NCBI RefSeq assembly: GCF_964355755.1
Contig: NC_092678.1
Coordinates: 10,266,922-10,330,921 of the forward strand
Direction: 5' to 3'
DNA: 64,000 bases
Source: Antedon mediterranea
Taxonomy: Eukaryota; Echinodermata; Crinoidea; Comatulida; Antedonidae
Under the pieces are notes generated by a model that searched no databases, was not told the DNA's origin, and worked only from the letters and a program-made list of their open reading frames with translations. The position numbers and the translations under genes are program-made. Within the stretch, counting starts at the first letter, position 1, and each line of letters begins with the position of its first letter. Positions 22,701 through 36,329 of this stretch are shown piece by piece.

Positions 22701-24112
22701 TTTTTCAAAAATCACAAAATGGTCTAAAACGTCTCCAAATGCGATTTGAAGATATTCTGAGCACTTTGGTGTTTTTCTGTTAAAAAGTATTTTCGAAAAT
22801 CACAAAATGGTCTAAAACGTCTCCAAATGCAATTTGAAGCTATTCTGTACACTTTGATGTTTTGTGTGAAAAAGTTTTGTCAAAATGCTCAAAATGGTCT
22901 AAAACGTTTTTAAAACGATATTAAGCTATTTTGTGCTCTTTGATGTTTTTGTATAACCAAGTTTTTTCGAAAATCACAAAATGGTCTAAAACGTCTCCAA
23001 ATGCGATTTGAAGCTTTTCTAAACACTTTGGTGTTTTTATGTTAACAAGTTTTTTCGAAAATCACAAAATGGTCTAAAACGTCTCCAAATCCGATTTGAA
23101 GCTATTCTGTACACTTTGATGTTTTGTGTGAAAAAGTTTTGTCGAAATGCTCAAAATGGTCTAAAACGTTTTTAAAACGATATTAAGCTATTTTGTGCTC
23201 TTTGATGTTTTTGTGTAACCAAGTTTCATCGATATGAACAAAATGGTCTAAAACGTCTCAAAATGCGATTTGAAGGTATTCTGAGCACTTTGGTGTTTTT
23301 GGGTGAAAAGTTTTAACGAAATGCTCAAAATGGTCTAAAACGGTTTCTAATGTGATTTTAAGCACTTTGAAGTATTTGTAAAAACAAGTTTCATCGAAAT
23401 GCACAAAATAGTCTAAAACGTCTCCAAATGCGATTTGAAGCTTTTCTAAGCACTTTGGTGTTTTTATGTTAACAAGTTTTTTCGAAAATCACAAAATGGT
23501 CTAAAACGTCTCCAAATGCGATTTGAAGATATTCTGAGCACTTTGGTGTTTTTATGTTAAAAAGTATTTTCGAAAATCACAAAATGGTCTAAAACGTCTC
23601 CAAATGCGATTTGAAGCTCTTCTGTACACTTTGATGTTTTGTGTGAAAAAGTTTAGTCGAAATGCTCAAAATGGTCTAAAACGTTTTTAAAACGATATTA
23701 AGCTATTTTGTGCTCTTTGATGTTTTTGTGTAACCAAGTTTCATCGAAAATCACAAAATGGTCTAAAACGTCTCCAAATGCGATTTGAAGCTTTTCCAAG
23801 CACTTTGCTGTTTTTATGTTAACAAGTTTTTTCGAAAATCACAAAATGGTCTAAAACGTCTCAAAATACGATATTAAGCTGTTTTGTGCACTTTGATGAT
23901 TTGTGTGAAAAGTTTTAACGAAATGCTCAAAATGGTCTAAAACGGTTTCTAATGTGATTTTAAGCACTTTGATGTTTTTATGTAGCCAAGTTTTTTCGAA
24001 AATCACAAAATGGTCAAAAACGTCTCCAAATGCGATTTGAAGCTTTTCTAAGCACTTTGGTGTTTTTATGTTAACAAGTTTTTTCGAAAATCACAAAATG
24101 GTCTAAAACGTC
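19791..24112 (+). repeat. 4322-bp tandem duplication, unit 2
   Basis: This is the second unit of the pair. It ends near 24112, where unit 1 continues with CGTCTCCAAATG but this copy continues with CGTCTTCAAATG and a TTTTTCTGTTAAAAAG monomer. A private change gives AAAATCGTCTAAAACG near 22290. The second part of this unit was copied again to 38960-42070. Confidence 0.92.
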
Positions 24113-27100
24113 TTCAAATGCGATTTGAAGATATTCTGAGCACTTTGGTGTTTTTCTGTTAAAAAGTATTTTCGAAAATCACAAAATGGTCTATAACGTC
24201 TCCAAATGCGATTTGAAGCTATTCTGTACACTTTGATGTTTTGTGTGAAAAAGTTTTGTCAAAATGCTCAAAATGGTCTAAAACGTTTTTAAAACGATAT
24301 TAAGCTATTTTGTGCTCTTTGATGTGTTTGTATAACCAAGTTTTTTCGAAAATCACAAAATGGTCTAAAACGTCTCCAAATGCGATTTAAAGCTATTCTA
24401 GACACTTTGATGTTTTGTGTGAAAAATTTTCTCGAAATGCTCAAAATGGTCTAAAACGTTTTCCAATACCATTATTAAGCTATTTTGTGCAATTTGATGT
24501 TTTTGTGTAACCAAGTTTTTTGAAATGCGATTTGAAGATATTCTGAGGACTTTGGTGTTTTTATGTTAAAAAGTTTTTTCGAAAATCACAAAATGGTCTA
24601 AAACGTCTCCAAATGCGATTTGAAGATATTCTGAGCACTTTGGTGTTTTTATGTTAAAAAGTTTTTTGGAAAATCACAAAATGGTCTAAAACGACTCCAA
24701 ATGCGATTTGAAGCTATCCTGTACACTTTGATGTTTTGTGTGAAAAAGTTTTGTCGAAATGCTCAAAATGATCTAAAACGTTTTTAAAACGATATTAAGC
24801 TATTTTGTGCTCTTTGATGTTTTTGTGTATCCAAGTTTCATCGAAATGAACAAAATGGTCTAAAACGTTTTTAAATACCATATTAAGCTGTTTTGTGCAC
24901 TTTGATGATTTGTGTGAAAAGTTTTAACGAAATGCTCAAAATAGTCTAAAACGGTTTCTAATGTGATTTTAAGCACTTTGATGTTTTTGTGTAACCAAGT
25001 TTTATCGAAATGAACAAAATGGTCTAAAACGTCTCCAAATGCGATTTGAAGCTTTTCCAAGCACTTTGCTGTTTTTATATTAGGTTTTTTCGAAAATCAC
25101 AAAATGGTCTAAAACGTCTCTAAATGCGATTTGAAGGTATTCTGAGCAATTTGGTGTTTTTGTGTGAAAAGTTTTAACGAAATGCTCAAAATTGTCTAAA
25201 ACGGTTTCTAATGTGATTTTAAGCACTTTGATGTTTTTGTAAAACCAAGTTTCATCGAAATGCACAAAATGGTCTAAAACGTCTCCAAATGCGATTTGAA
25301 GCTATTCTGTACACTTTGATGTTTTGTGTGAAAAAAGTTTTGTCGAAATGCTCAAAATGGTCTAAAACGTTTTTAAAACGATATTAAGCTATTTTGTGCT
25401 CTTTGATGTTTTTGTGTAACCAAGTTTCATCGAAAATCACAAAATGGTCTAAAACGTCTCAAAATGCGATTTGAAGGTATTCTGAGCACTTTGGTGTTTT
25501 TGTGTGAAAAGTTTTAACGAAATGCTCAAAATTGTCTAAAACGGTTTCTAATGTGATTTTAAGCACTTTGATGTTTTTGTAAAACCAAGTTTCATCGAAA
25601 TGCACAAAATGGTCTAAAATGTCTCCAAATGCGATTTGAAGCTTTTCCAAGCACTTTGCTGTTTTTATGTTAACAAGCTTTTTCGAAAATCACAAAATGG
25701 TCTAAAACGTCTCCAAATGTGATTTGAAGATATTCTGAGCACTTTGGTATTTTTATGTTAAAAAGTTTTTTCGAAAATCACAAAATGGTCTAAAACGTCT
25801 CCAAATGCGATTTGAAGATATTCTGAGCACTTTGGTGTTTTTATGTTAAAAAGTTTTTTCGAAAATCACAAAATGGTCTAAAACGTCTCCAAATGCGATT
25901 TGAAGCTATTCTGTACACTTTGATGTTTTGTGTGAAAAAGTTTTGTCGAAATGCTCAAAATGGTTTAAAACGTTTTTAAAACGATATTAAGCTATTTTGT
26001 GCTCTTTGATGTTTTTGTATAACCAAGTTTCATCGAAATGCACAAAATGGTCTAAAACGTCTCCAAATACGATTTGAAGCTTTTCCAAGCACTTTGCTGT
26101 TTTTATGTTAACAAGTTTTTTCGAAAATCACAAAATTGTCTAAAACGTCTCAAAATGCGATTTGAAGGTATTCTGAGCACTTTGGTGTTTTTGTGTGAAA
26201 AGTTTTAACGAAAAGCTCAAAATGGTCTAAAACGGTTCTAATGTGATTTTAAGCACTTTGATGTTTTTGTACAACCAAGTTTCATCGAAATGCTCAAAAT
26301 GGTCTAAAACGTTTTTAAAACGATATTAAGCTATTTTGTGCTCTTTGATGTTTTTGTGTAACCAAGTTTTTTTCGAAAATCACAAAATGGTCTAAAACGT
26401 CTCCAAATGCGATTTGAAGCTTTTCTAAGCACTTTGGTGTTTTTATGTTAACAAGTTTTTTCGAAAATCGCAAAATGGTCTAAAACGTCTCAAAATGCGA
26501 TTTGAAGGTATTCTGAGCACTTTGGTGTTTTTGTGTGAAAAGTTTTAACGAAATGCTCAAAATGGTCTAAAACGGTTTCTAATGTGATTTTAACCACTTT
26601 GATGTTTTTGTGTAACCAAGTTCTTTTCGAAAATCACAAAATGGTCTAAAACGTCTCCAAATGCGATTTGAAGCTTTTCTAAGCACTTTGGTGTTTTTAT
26701 GTTAACAAGTTTTTTCGAAAATCACAAAATGGTCTAAAACGTCTCAAAATGCGATTTGAAGGTATTCTGAGCACTTTGGTGTTTTTGTGTGAAAAGTTTT
26801 AACGAAATGCTCAAAATGGTCTAAAACGGTTTCTAATGTGATTTTAACCACTTTGATGTTTTTGTGTAACCAAGTTTTTTCGAAAATCACAAAATGGTCT
26901 AAAACGTCTCCAAATGCGATTTGAAGCTTTTCTAAGCACTTTGGTGTTTTTATGTTAACAAGTTTTTTCGAAAATCACAAAATGGTCTAAAACGTCTCCA
27001 AATGCGATTTGAAGCTATTCTGTACACTTTGATGTTTTGTGTGAAAAAAGTTTTGTCGAAATGCTCAAAATGGTCTAAAACGTTTTTAAAACGATATTAA

Positions 27101-27435
27101 GCTATTTTGTGCTCTTTGATGTTTTTGTGTAACCAAGTTTTATCGAAATGAACAAAATGTTCTAAAACGTCTCCAAATGCGATTTGAAGGTATTCTGAGC
27201 ACTTTGGTGTTTTTGTGTGAAAAGTTTTAACGAAATGCTCAAAATTGTCTAAAACGGTTTCTAATGTGATTTTAAGCACTTTGATGTTTTTGTAAAACCA
27301 AGTTTCATCGAAATGCACAAAATGGTCTAAAACGTCTCCAAATGCGATTTGAAGCTTTTCCAAGCACTTTGCTGTTTTTATGTTAACAAGCTTTTTCGAA
27401 AATCACAAAATGGTCTAAAACGTCTCCAAATGCGA
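21000..27435 (+). repeat. About 6.4-kb block, copy 1 (returns at 38960-45390)
   Basis: This block matches 38960-45390 in the same orientation. The offset changes in monomer-sized steps: 17956 up to about 24200, 17782 from about 24390, 17870 from about 25440, and about 17955 from 27181. These steps mean that two monomers are missing from the other copy near 42174 and one each from this copy near 25430 and 27175. Fused units near 24520 and 42300 share a CCATTATTAAG variant. Confidence 0.88.
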
Positions 27436-27750
27436 TTTGAAGATATTCTGAGCACTTTGGTGTTTTTATGTTAAAAAGTTTTTTCGAAAATCACAAAATG
27501 GTCTAAAACGTCTCCAAATGCGATTTGAAGCTCTTCTGTACACTTTGATGTTTTGTGTGAAAAAGTTTTGTCAAAATGCTCAAAATGGTCTAAAACGTTT
27601 TTAAAACGATATTAAGCTATTTTGTGCTCTTTGATGTTTTTGTATAACCAAGTTTTTTCGAAAATCACAAAATTGTCTAAAACGTCTCCAAATGCGATTT
27701 GAAGATATTCTGAGCACTTTGGTGTTTTTATGTTAAAAAGTTTTTTCGAA

Positions 27751-28605
27751 AATCACAAAATGGTCTAAAACGTCTCCAAATGCGATTTGAAGATATTCTG
27801 AGCACTTTGGTGTTTTTATGTTAAAAAGTTTTTTCGAAAATCACAAAATGGTCTAAAACGTCTCCAAATGCGATTTGAAGCTATTCTGTACACTTTGATG
27901 TTTTGTGTGAAAAAGTTTTGTCGAAATGCTCAAAATGGTTTAAAACGTTTTTAAAACGATATTAAGCTATTTTGTGCTCTTTGATGTTTTTGTGTAACCA
28001 AGTTTTTTTCGAAAATCACAAAATGGTCTAAAACGTCTCCAAATGCGATTTGAAGCTTTTCTAAGCACTTTGGTGTTTTTATGTTAACAAGTTTTTTCGA
28101 AAATCGCAAAATGGTCTAAAACGTCTCAAAATGCGATTTGAAGGTATTCTGAGCACTTTGGTGTTTTTTTGTGAAAAGTTTTAACGAAATGCTCAAAATG
28201 GTCTAAAACGGTTTCTAATGTGATTTTAACCACTTTGATGTTTTTGTGTAACCAAGTTCTTTTCGAAAATCACAAAATGGTCTAAAACGTCTCCAAATGC
28301 GATTTGAAGCTTTTCTAAGCACTTTGGTGTTTTTATGTTAACAAGTTTTTTCGAAAATCACAAAATGGTCTAAAACGTCTCAAAATGCGATTTGAAGGTA
28401 TTCTGAGCACTTTGGTGTTTTTGTGTGAAAAGTTTTAACGAAATGCTCAAAATGGTCTAAAACGGTTTCTAATGTGATTTTAACCACTTTGATGTTTTTG
28501 TGTAACCAAGTTTTATCGAAATGAACAAAATGTTCTAAAAAGTCTCCAAATGCGATTTGAAGCTTTTCCAAGCACTTTGCTGTTTTTATGTTAAGTTTTT
28601 TCGAA
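27751..28605 (+). repeat. 855-bp (10-monomer) tandem duplication, unit 1
   Basis: Ten monomers here are repeated directly at 28606-29460. The AGTTTTTTTCG, AAAATCGCAAAA, GTTCTTTTCG, AAATGTTCTAAAAAG and short GTTAAGTTTTTTCG variants all recur 855 bp later. Unit 1 has an extra T in place of G near 28167 (GTTTTTTTGTG). The AAATGTTCTAAAAAG landmark is found only in these two units. Confidence 0.88.
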
Positions 28606-29460
28606 AATCACAAAATGGTCTAAAACGTCTCCAAATGCGATTTGAAGATATTCTGAGCACTTTGGTGTTTTTATGTTAAAAAGTTTTTTCGAAAATCACA
28701 AAATGGTCTAAAACGTCTCCAAATGCGATTTGAAGCTATTCTGTACACTTTGATGTTTTGTGTGAAAAAGTTTTGTCGAAATGCTCAAAATGGTTTAAAA
28801 CGTTTTTAAAACGATATTAAGCTATTTTGTGCTCTTTGATGTTTTTGTGTAACCAAGTTTTTTTCGAAAATCACAAAATGGTCTAAAACGTCTCCAAATG
28901 CGATTTGAAGCTTTTCTAAGCACTTTGGTGTTTTTATGTTAACAAGTTTTTTCGAAAATCGCAAAATGGTCTAAAACGTCTCAAAATGCGATTTGAAGGT
29001 ATTCTGAGCACTTTGGTGTTTTTGTGTGAAAAGTTTTAACGAAATGCTCAAAATGGTCTAAAACGGTTTCTAATGTGATTTTAACCACTTTGATGTTTTT
29101 GTGTAACCAAGTTCTTTTCGAAAATCACAAAATGGTCTAAAACGTCTCCAAATGCGATTTGAAGCTTTTCTAAGCACTTTGGTGTTTTTATGTTAACAAG
29201 TTTTTTCGAAAATCACAAAATGGTCTAAAACGTCTCAAAATGCGATTTGAAGGTATTCTGAGCACTTTGGTGTTTTTGTGTGAAAAGTTTTAACGAAATG
29301 CTCAAAATGGTCTAAAACGGTTTCTAATGTGATTTTAACCACTTTGATGTTTTTGTGTAACCAAGTTTTATCGAAATGAACAAAATGTTCTAAAAAGTCT
29401 CCAAATGCGATTTGAAGCTTTTCCAAGCACTTTGCTGTTTTTATGTTAAGTTTTTTCGAA
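28606..29460 (+). repeat. 855-bp (10-monomer) tandem duplication, unit 2
   Basis: This is the second unit of the pair. It ends in the 84-bp monomer near 29447, whose GTTAAGTTTTTTCG box is then followed by a CGTCTCTAAATG unit. From 29446 onward the sequence resembles the material at 31507, about 2061 bp later, so a further partial tandem repeat adjoins this one. Confidence 0.87.
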
Positions 29461-31790
29461 AATCACAAAATGGTCTAAAACGTCTCTAAATGCGATTTGA
29501 AGGTATTCTGAGCACTTTGGTGTTTTTGTGTGAAAAGTTTTAACGAAATGCTCAAAATTGTCTAAAACGGTTTCTAATGTGATTTTAAGCACTTTGATGT
29601 TTTTGTAAAACCAAGTTTCATCGAAATGCACAAAATGGTCTAAAACGTCTCCAAATGCGATTTGAAGCTTTTCCAAGCACTTTGCTGTTTTTATGTTAAC
29701 AAGCTTTTTCGAAAATCACAAAATGGTCTAAAACGTCTCCAAATGCGATTTGAAGATATTCTGAGCACTTTGGTGTTTTTATGTTAAAAAGTTTTTTCGA
29801 AAATCACAAAATGGTCTAAAACGTCTCCAAATGCGATTTGAAGCTCTTCTGTACACTTTGATGTTTTGTGTGAAAAAGTTTTGTCAAAATGCTCAAAATG
29901 GTCTAAAACGTTTTTAAAACGATATTAAGCTATTTTGTGCTCTTTGATGTTTTTGTATAACCAAGTTTTTTCGAAAATCACAAAATTGTCTAAAACGTCT
30001 CCAAATGCGATTTGAAGATATTCTGAGCACTTTGGTGTTTTTATGTTAAAAAGTTTTTTCGAAAATCACAAAATGGTCTAAAACGTCTCCAAATGCGATT
30101 TGAAGATATTCTGAGCACTTTGGTGTTTTTATGTTAAAAAGTTTTTTCGAAAATCACAAAATGGTCTAAAACGTCTCCAAATGCGATTTGAAGCTATTCT
30201 GTACACTTTGATGTTTTGTGTGAAAAAGTTTTGTCGAAATGCTCAAAATGGTTTAAAACGTTTTTAAAACGATATTAAGCTATTTTGTGCTCTTTGATGT
30301 TTTTGTATAACCAAGTTTCATCGAAATGCACAAAATGGTCTAAAACGTCTCCAAATACGATTTGAAGCTTTTCCAAGCACTTTGCTGTTTTTATGTTAAC
30401 AAGTTTTTTCGAAAATCACAAAATTGTCTAAAACGTCTCAAAATGCGATTTGAAGGTATTCTGAGCACTTTGGTGTTTTTGTGTGAAAAGTTTTAACGAA
30501 AAGCTCAAAATGGTCTAAAACGGTTCTAATGTGATTTTAAGCACTTTGATGTTTTTGTACAACCAAGTTTCATCGAAATGCTCAAAATGGTCTAAAACGT
30601 TTTTAAAACGATATTAAGCTATTTTGTGCTCTTTGATGTTTTTGTGTAACCAAGTTTTTTTCGAAAATCACAAAATGGTCTAAAACGTCTCCAAATGCGA
30701 TTTGAAGCTTTTCTAAGCACTTTGGTGTTTTTATGTTAACAAGTTTTTTCGAAAATCGCAAAATGGTCTAAAACGTCTCAAAATGCGATTTGAAGGTATT
30801 CTGAGCACTTTGGTGTTTTTGTGTGAAAAGTTTTAACGAAATGCTCAAAATGGTCTAAAACGGTTTCTAATGTGATTTTAACCACTTTGATGTTTTTGTG
30901 TAACCAAGTTCTTTTCGAAAATCACAAAATGGTCTAAAACGTCTCCAAATGCGATTTGAAGCTTTTCTAAGCACTTTGGTGTTTTTATGTTAACAAGTTT
31001 TTTTCGAAAATCACAAAATGGTCTAAAACGTCTCAAAATGCGATTTGAAGGTATTCTGAGCACTTTGGTGTTTTTGTGTGAAAAGTTTTAACGAAATGCT
31101 CAAAATGGTCTAAAACGGTTTCTAATGTGATTTTAACCACTTTGATGTTTTTGTGTAACCAAGTTTTTTCGAAAATCACAAAATGGTCTAAAACGTCTCC
31201 AAATGCGATTTGAAGCTTTTCTAAGCACTTTGGTGTTTTTATGTTAACAAGTTTTTTCGAAAATCACAAAATGGTCTAAAACGTCTCCAAATGCGATTTG
31301 AAGCTATTCTGTACACTTTGATGTTTTGTGTGAAAAAAGTTTTGTCGAAATGCTCAAAATGGTCTAAAACGTTTTTAAAACGATATTAAGCTATTTTGTG
31401 CTCTTTGATGTTTTTGTGTAACCAAGTTTTATCGAAATGAACAAAATGTTCTAAAACGTCTCCAAATGCGATTTGAAGCTTTTCCAAGCACTTTGCTGTT
31501 TTTATGTTAAGTTTTTTCGAAAATCACAAAATGGTCTAAAACGTCTCTAAATGCGATTTGAAGGTATTCTGAGCACTTTGGTGTTTTTGTGTGAAAAGTT
31601 TTAACGAAATGCTCAAAATTGTCTAAAACGGTTTCTAATGTGATTTTAAGCACTTTGATGTTTTTGTAAAACCAAGTTTCATCGAAATGCACAAAATGGT
31701 CTAAAACGTCTCCAAATGCGATTTGAAGCTTTTCCAAGCACTTTGCTGTTTTTATGTTAACAAGCTTTTTCGAAAATCACAAAATGGTCT
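29446..31790 (+). repeat. 2061-bp partial tandem repeat
   Basis: The monomers at 29446-29730 (short ATGTTAAG unit, CGTCTCTAAATG, AAAATTGTCTAAAACGG, GTAAAACC, ACAAGCTTTTTCG) recur at 31507-31790. The second occurrence then switches to the start of the 31775-36327 block. The intervening part (about 29,730-31,500) is a further copy of the 25.7-27.1 kb and 5.4-6.85 kb material. Confidence 0.75.
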
Positions 31791-34700
31791 AAAACGTCTC
31801 CAAATGCGATTTGAAGCTATTCTGTACACTTTGATGTTTTGTGTGAAAAAGTTTTGTCGAAATGCTCAAAATGGTTTAAAACGTTTTTAAAACGATATTA
31901 AGTTATTTTGTGCTCTTTGATGTTTTTGTGTAACCAAGTTTCATCGAAATGAACAAAATGGTCTAAAACGTCTCCAAATGCGATTTGAAGCTTTTCCAAG
32001 CACTTTGCTGTTTTTATGTTAACAAGTTTTTTCGAAAATCACAAAATGGTGTAAAACGTCTCAAAATGCGATTTGAAGGTATTCTGAGCACTTTGGTGTT
32101 TTTGTGTGAAAAGTTTTAACGAAATGCTCAAAATGGTCTAAAACGGTTCTAATGTGATTTTAAGCTATTCTAGACACTTTGATGTTTTGTGTGAAAAAGT
32201 TTTCTCGAAATGCTCAAAATGGTCTAAAACGTTTTCCAATACCACATTAAGCTATTTTGTGCAATTTGATGTTTTTGTGTAACCAAGTTTTTTGAAATGC
32301 GATTTGAAGATATTCTGAGGACTCTGGTGTTTTTATGTTAAAAAGTTTTTTCGAAAATCACAAAATGGTCTAAAACGTCTCCAAATGCGATTTGAAGATA
32401 TTCTGAGCACTTTGGTGTTTTTATGTTAAAAAGTTTTTTCGAAAATCACAAAATGGTCTAAAACGTCTCCAAATGCGAGTTGAAGCTATTCTGTACACTT
32501 TGATGTTTTGTGTGAAAAAGTTTTGTCGAAATGCTCAAAATGGTCTAAAACGTTTTTAAAACGATATTAAGCTATTTTGTGCTCTTTGATGTTTTTGTGT
32601 AACCAAGTTTTTTCGAAAATCACAAAATGGTCTAAAACGTCTCCAAATGCGATTTGAAGCTTTTCTAAGCACTTTGGTGTTTTTATGTTAACAAGTTTTT
32701 TCGCAAATCACAAAATGGTCTAAAACGTCTCCAAATGCGATTTGAAGATATTCTGAGCACATTGGTGTTTTTATGTTAAAAAAGTTTTTTCGAAAATCAC
32801 AAAATGGTCTAAAACGTTTCCAAATGCGATTTGAAGCTCTTCTGTACACTTTGATGTTTTGTGTGAAAAAGTTTTTTCGAAATGCTCAAAATGGTCTAAA
32901 ACGTTTTTAAATACGATATTAAGCTGTTTTGTGCACTTTGATGGTTTGTGTGAAAAGTTTTAACGAAATGCTCAAAATGGTCAAAAACGGTTTCTAATGT
33001 GATTTTAAGCACTTTGATGTTTTTGTGTAACCAAGTTTTTTCGAAAATCACAAATTGGTCTAAAACGTCTCCAAATGCGATTTGAAGCTTTTCTAAACAC
33101 TTTGGTGCTTTTATGTTAACAAGTTTTTTCGAAAATCACAAAATGGTCTAAAACGTCTCCAAATGCGATTTGAAGCTTTTCTAAACACTTTGGTGTTTTT
33201 ATGTTAACAAGTTTTTTCGAAAATCACAAAATGGTCTAAAACGTCTTCAAATGCGATTTGAAGATATTCTGAGCACTTTGGTGTTTTTCTGTTAAAAAGT
33301 TTTTTCGAAAATCACAAAATGGTCTAAAACGTCTCCAAATGCGATTTGAAGCTCTTCTGTACACTTTGATGTTTTGTGTGAAAAAGTTTTTTCGAAAATC
33401 ACAAAATGGTCTAAAACGTCTCCAAATGCGATTTGAAGCTCTTCTGTACACTTTGATGTTTTGTGTGAAAAAGTTTTCTCGAAATGCTCAAAATGGTCTA
33501 AAACGTTTTCCAATACCATATTAAGCTATTTTGTGCAATTTGATGTTTTTAAGTAACCAAGTTTTTTGAAATGCGATTTGAAGATATTCTGAGCACTTTG
33601 GTGTTTTTATGTTAAAAAGTTTTTTCGAAAATCACAAAATGGTCTAAAACGTCTCCAAATGCGATTTGAAGATATTCTGAGCACTTTGGTGTTTTTATGT
33701 TAAAAAGTTTTTTCGAAAATCACAAAATGGTCTAAAACGTCTCCAAATGCGATTTGAAGCTATTCTGTACACTTTGATGTTTTGTGTGAAAAAGTTTTGT
33801 CGAAATGCTCAAAATGGTCTAAAACGTTTTTAAAACGATATTAAGCTATTTTGTGCTCTTTGATGTTTTTGTGTAACCAAGTTTTTTCGAAAATCACAAA
33901 ATGGTCTAAAACGTCTCCAAATGCGATTTGAAGCTTTTCTAAGCACTTTGGTGTTTTTATGTTAACAAGTTTTTTCGAAAATCACAAAATGGTCTAAAAC
34001 GTCTCAAAATGCGATTTGAAGGTATTCTGAGCACTTTGGTGTTTTTGTGTGAAAAGTTTTAACGAAATGCTCAAAATGGTCTAAAACGGTTTCTAATGTG
34101 ATTTTAAGCACTTTGATGTTTTTGTGTAACCAAGTTTTTTCGAAAATCACAAAATGGTCTAAAACGTCTCCAAATGCGATTTGAAGCTATTCTGTACACT
34201 TTGATGTTTTGTGTGAAAAAAGTTTTGTCGAAATGCTCAAAATGGTCTAAAACGTTTTTAAAACGATATTGAGCTATTTTGTGCTCTTTGATGTTTTTGT
34301 GTAACCAAGTTTTATCGAAATGAACAAAATGGTCTAAAACGTCTCCAAATGCGATTTGAAGCTTTTCCAAGCACTTTGCTGTTTTTATATTAAGTTTTTT
34401 CGAAAATCACAAAATGGTCTAAAACGTCTCTAAATGCGATTTGAAGGTATTCTGAGCAATTTGGTGTTTTTGTGTGAAAAGTTTTAACGAAATGCTCAAA
34501 ATTGTCTAAAACGGTTTCTAATGTGATTTTAAGCACTTTGATGTTTTTGTAAAACCAAGTTTCATCGAAATGCACAAAATGGTCTAAAACGTCTCCAAAT
34601 GCGATTTGAAGCTATTCTGTACACTTTGATGTTTTGTGTGAAAAAAGTTTTGTCGAAATGCTCAAAATGGTCTAAAACGTTTTTAAAACGATATTAAGCT

Positions 34701-36327
34701 ATTTTGTGCTCTTTGATGTTTTTGTGTAACCAAGTTTTATCGAAATGAACAAAATGGTCTAAAACGTCTCCAAATGCGATTTGAAGCTTTTCCAAGCACT
34801 TTGCTGTTTTTATGTTAACAGGTTTTTTCGAAAATCACAAAATGGTCTAAAACGTCTCAAAATGCGATTTGAAGGTATTCTGAGCACTTTGGTGTTTTTG
34901 TGTGAAAAGTTTTAACGAAATGCTCAAAATTGTCTAAAACGGTTTCTAATGTGATTTTAAGCACTTTGATGTTTTTGTAAAACCAAGTTTCATCGAAATG
35001 CACAAAATGGTCTAAAATGTCTCCAAATGCGATTTGAAGCTTTTCCAAGCACTTTGCTGTTTTTATGTTAACAAGCTTTTTCGAAAATCACAAAATGGTC
35101 TAAAACGTCTCCAAATGTGATTTGAAGATATTCTGAGCACTTTGGTGTTTTTATGTTAAAAAGTTTTTTCGATAATCACAAAATGGTCTAAAACGTCTCC
35201 AAATGCGATTTGAAGATATTCTGAGCACTTTGGTGTTTTTATGTTAAAAAGTTTTTTCGAAAATCACAAAATGGTCTAAAACGTCTCCAAATGCGATTTG
35301 AAGCTATTCTGTACACTTTGATGTTTTGTGTGAAAAAGTTTTGTCGAAATGCTCAAAATGGTTTAAAACGTTTTTAAAACGATATTAAGCTATTTTGTGC
35401 TCTTTGATGTTTTTGTATAACCAAGTTTCATCGAAATGCACAAAATGGTCTAAAACGTCTCCAAATACGATTTGAAGCTTTTCCAAGCACTTTGCTGTTT
35501 TTATGTTAACAAGTTTTTTCGAAAATCACAAAATTGTCTAAAACGTCTCAAAATGCGATTTGAAGGTATTCTGAGCACTTTGGTGTTTTTGTGTGAAAAG
35601 TTTTAACGAAAAGCTCAAAATGGTCTAAAACGGTTCTAATGTGATTTTAAGCACTTTGATGTTTTTGTACAACCAAGTTTCATCGAAATGCTCAAAATGG
35701 TCTAAAACGTTTTTAAAACGATATTAAGCTATTTTGTGCTCTTTGATGTTTTTGTGTAACCAAGTTTTTTTCGAAAATCACAAAATGGTCTAAAACGTCT
35801 CCAAATGCGATTTGAAGCTTTTCTAAGCACTTTGGTGTTTTTATGTTAACAAGTTTTTTCGAAAATCGCAAAATGGTCTAAAACGTCTCAAAATGCGATT
35901 TGAAGGTATTCTGAGCACTTTGGTGTTTTTGTGTGAAAAGTTTTAACGAAATGCTCAAAATGGTCTAAAACGGTTTCTAATGTGATTTTAACCACTTTGA
36001 TGTTTTTGTGTAACCAAGTTCTTTTCGAAAATCACAAAATGGTCTAAAACGTCTCCAAATGCGATTTGAAGCTTTTCTAAGCACTTTGGTGTTTTTATGT
36101 TAACAAGTTTTTTCGAAAATCACAAAATGGTCTAAAACGTCTCAAAATGCGATTTGAAGGTATTCTGAGCACTTTGGTGTTTTTGTGTGAAAAGTTTTAA
36201 CGAAATGCTCAAAATGGTCTAAAACGGTTTCTAATGTGATTTTAACCACTTTGATGTTTTTGTGTAACCAAGTTTTTTCGAAAATCACAAAATGGTCTAA
36301 AACGTCTCCAAATGCGATTTGAAGCTT
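31775..36327 (+). repeat. About 4.5-kb block, copy 2, with one extra monomer
   Basis: This copy matches 2105-6575 at an offset of 29665 up to about 33390 and of 29752 after it. The 87-bp step is an extra monomer at 33391-33477. The copy ends near 36327, where GAAGCTTTTCCAAG replaces the GAAGCTTTTCTAAG of copy 1. Private changes include CCACATTAAG near 32250 and TTTTTAAGTAACC near 33546. Confidence 0.88.
33391..33477 (+). repeat. Single extra 87-bp monomer
   Basis: Compared with the matching places near 3723, 46964 and 57323, this copy has one more GAAGCTCTTCTGTACAC monomer. Its two flanking units are nearly identical, so it looks like a one-unit slippage or unequal exchange event confined to this block copy. 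The open frames around 33236-33524, including a plus-strand one, are a by-product of this insertion. Confidence 0.88.
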
Positions 36328-36329
36328 TT

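Noticed and set aside
33339-33524. Plus-strand open frame of 61 codons
   Set aside because: It lies within two nearly identical monomers created by the extra 87-bp unit at 33391-33477 and is a chance frame in repeat DNA.
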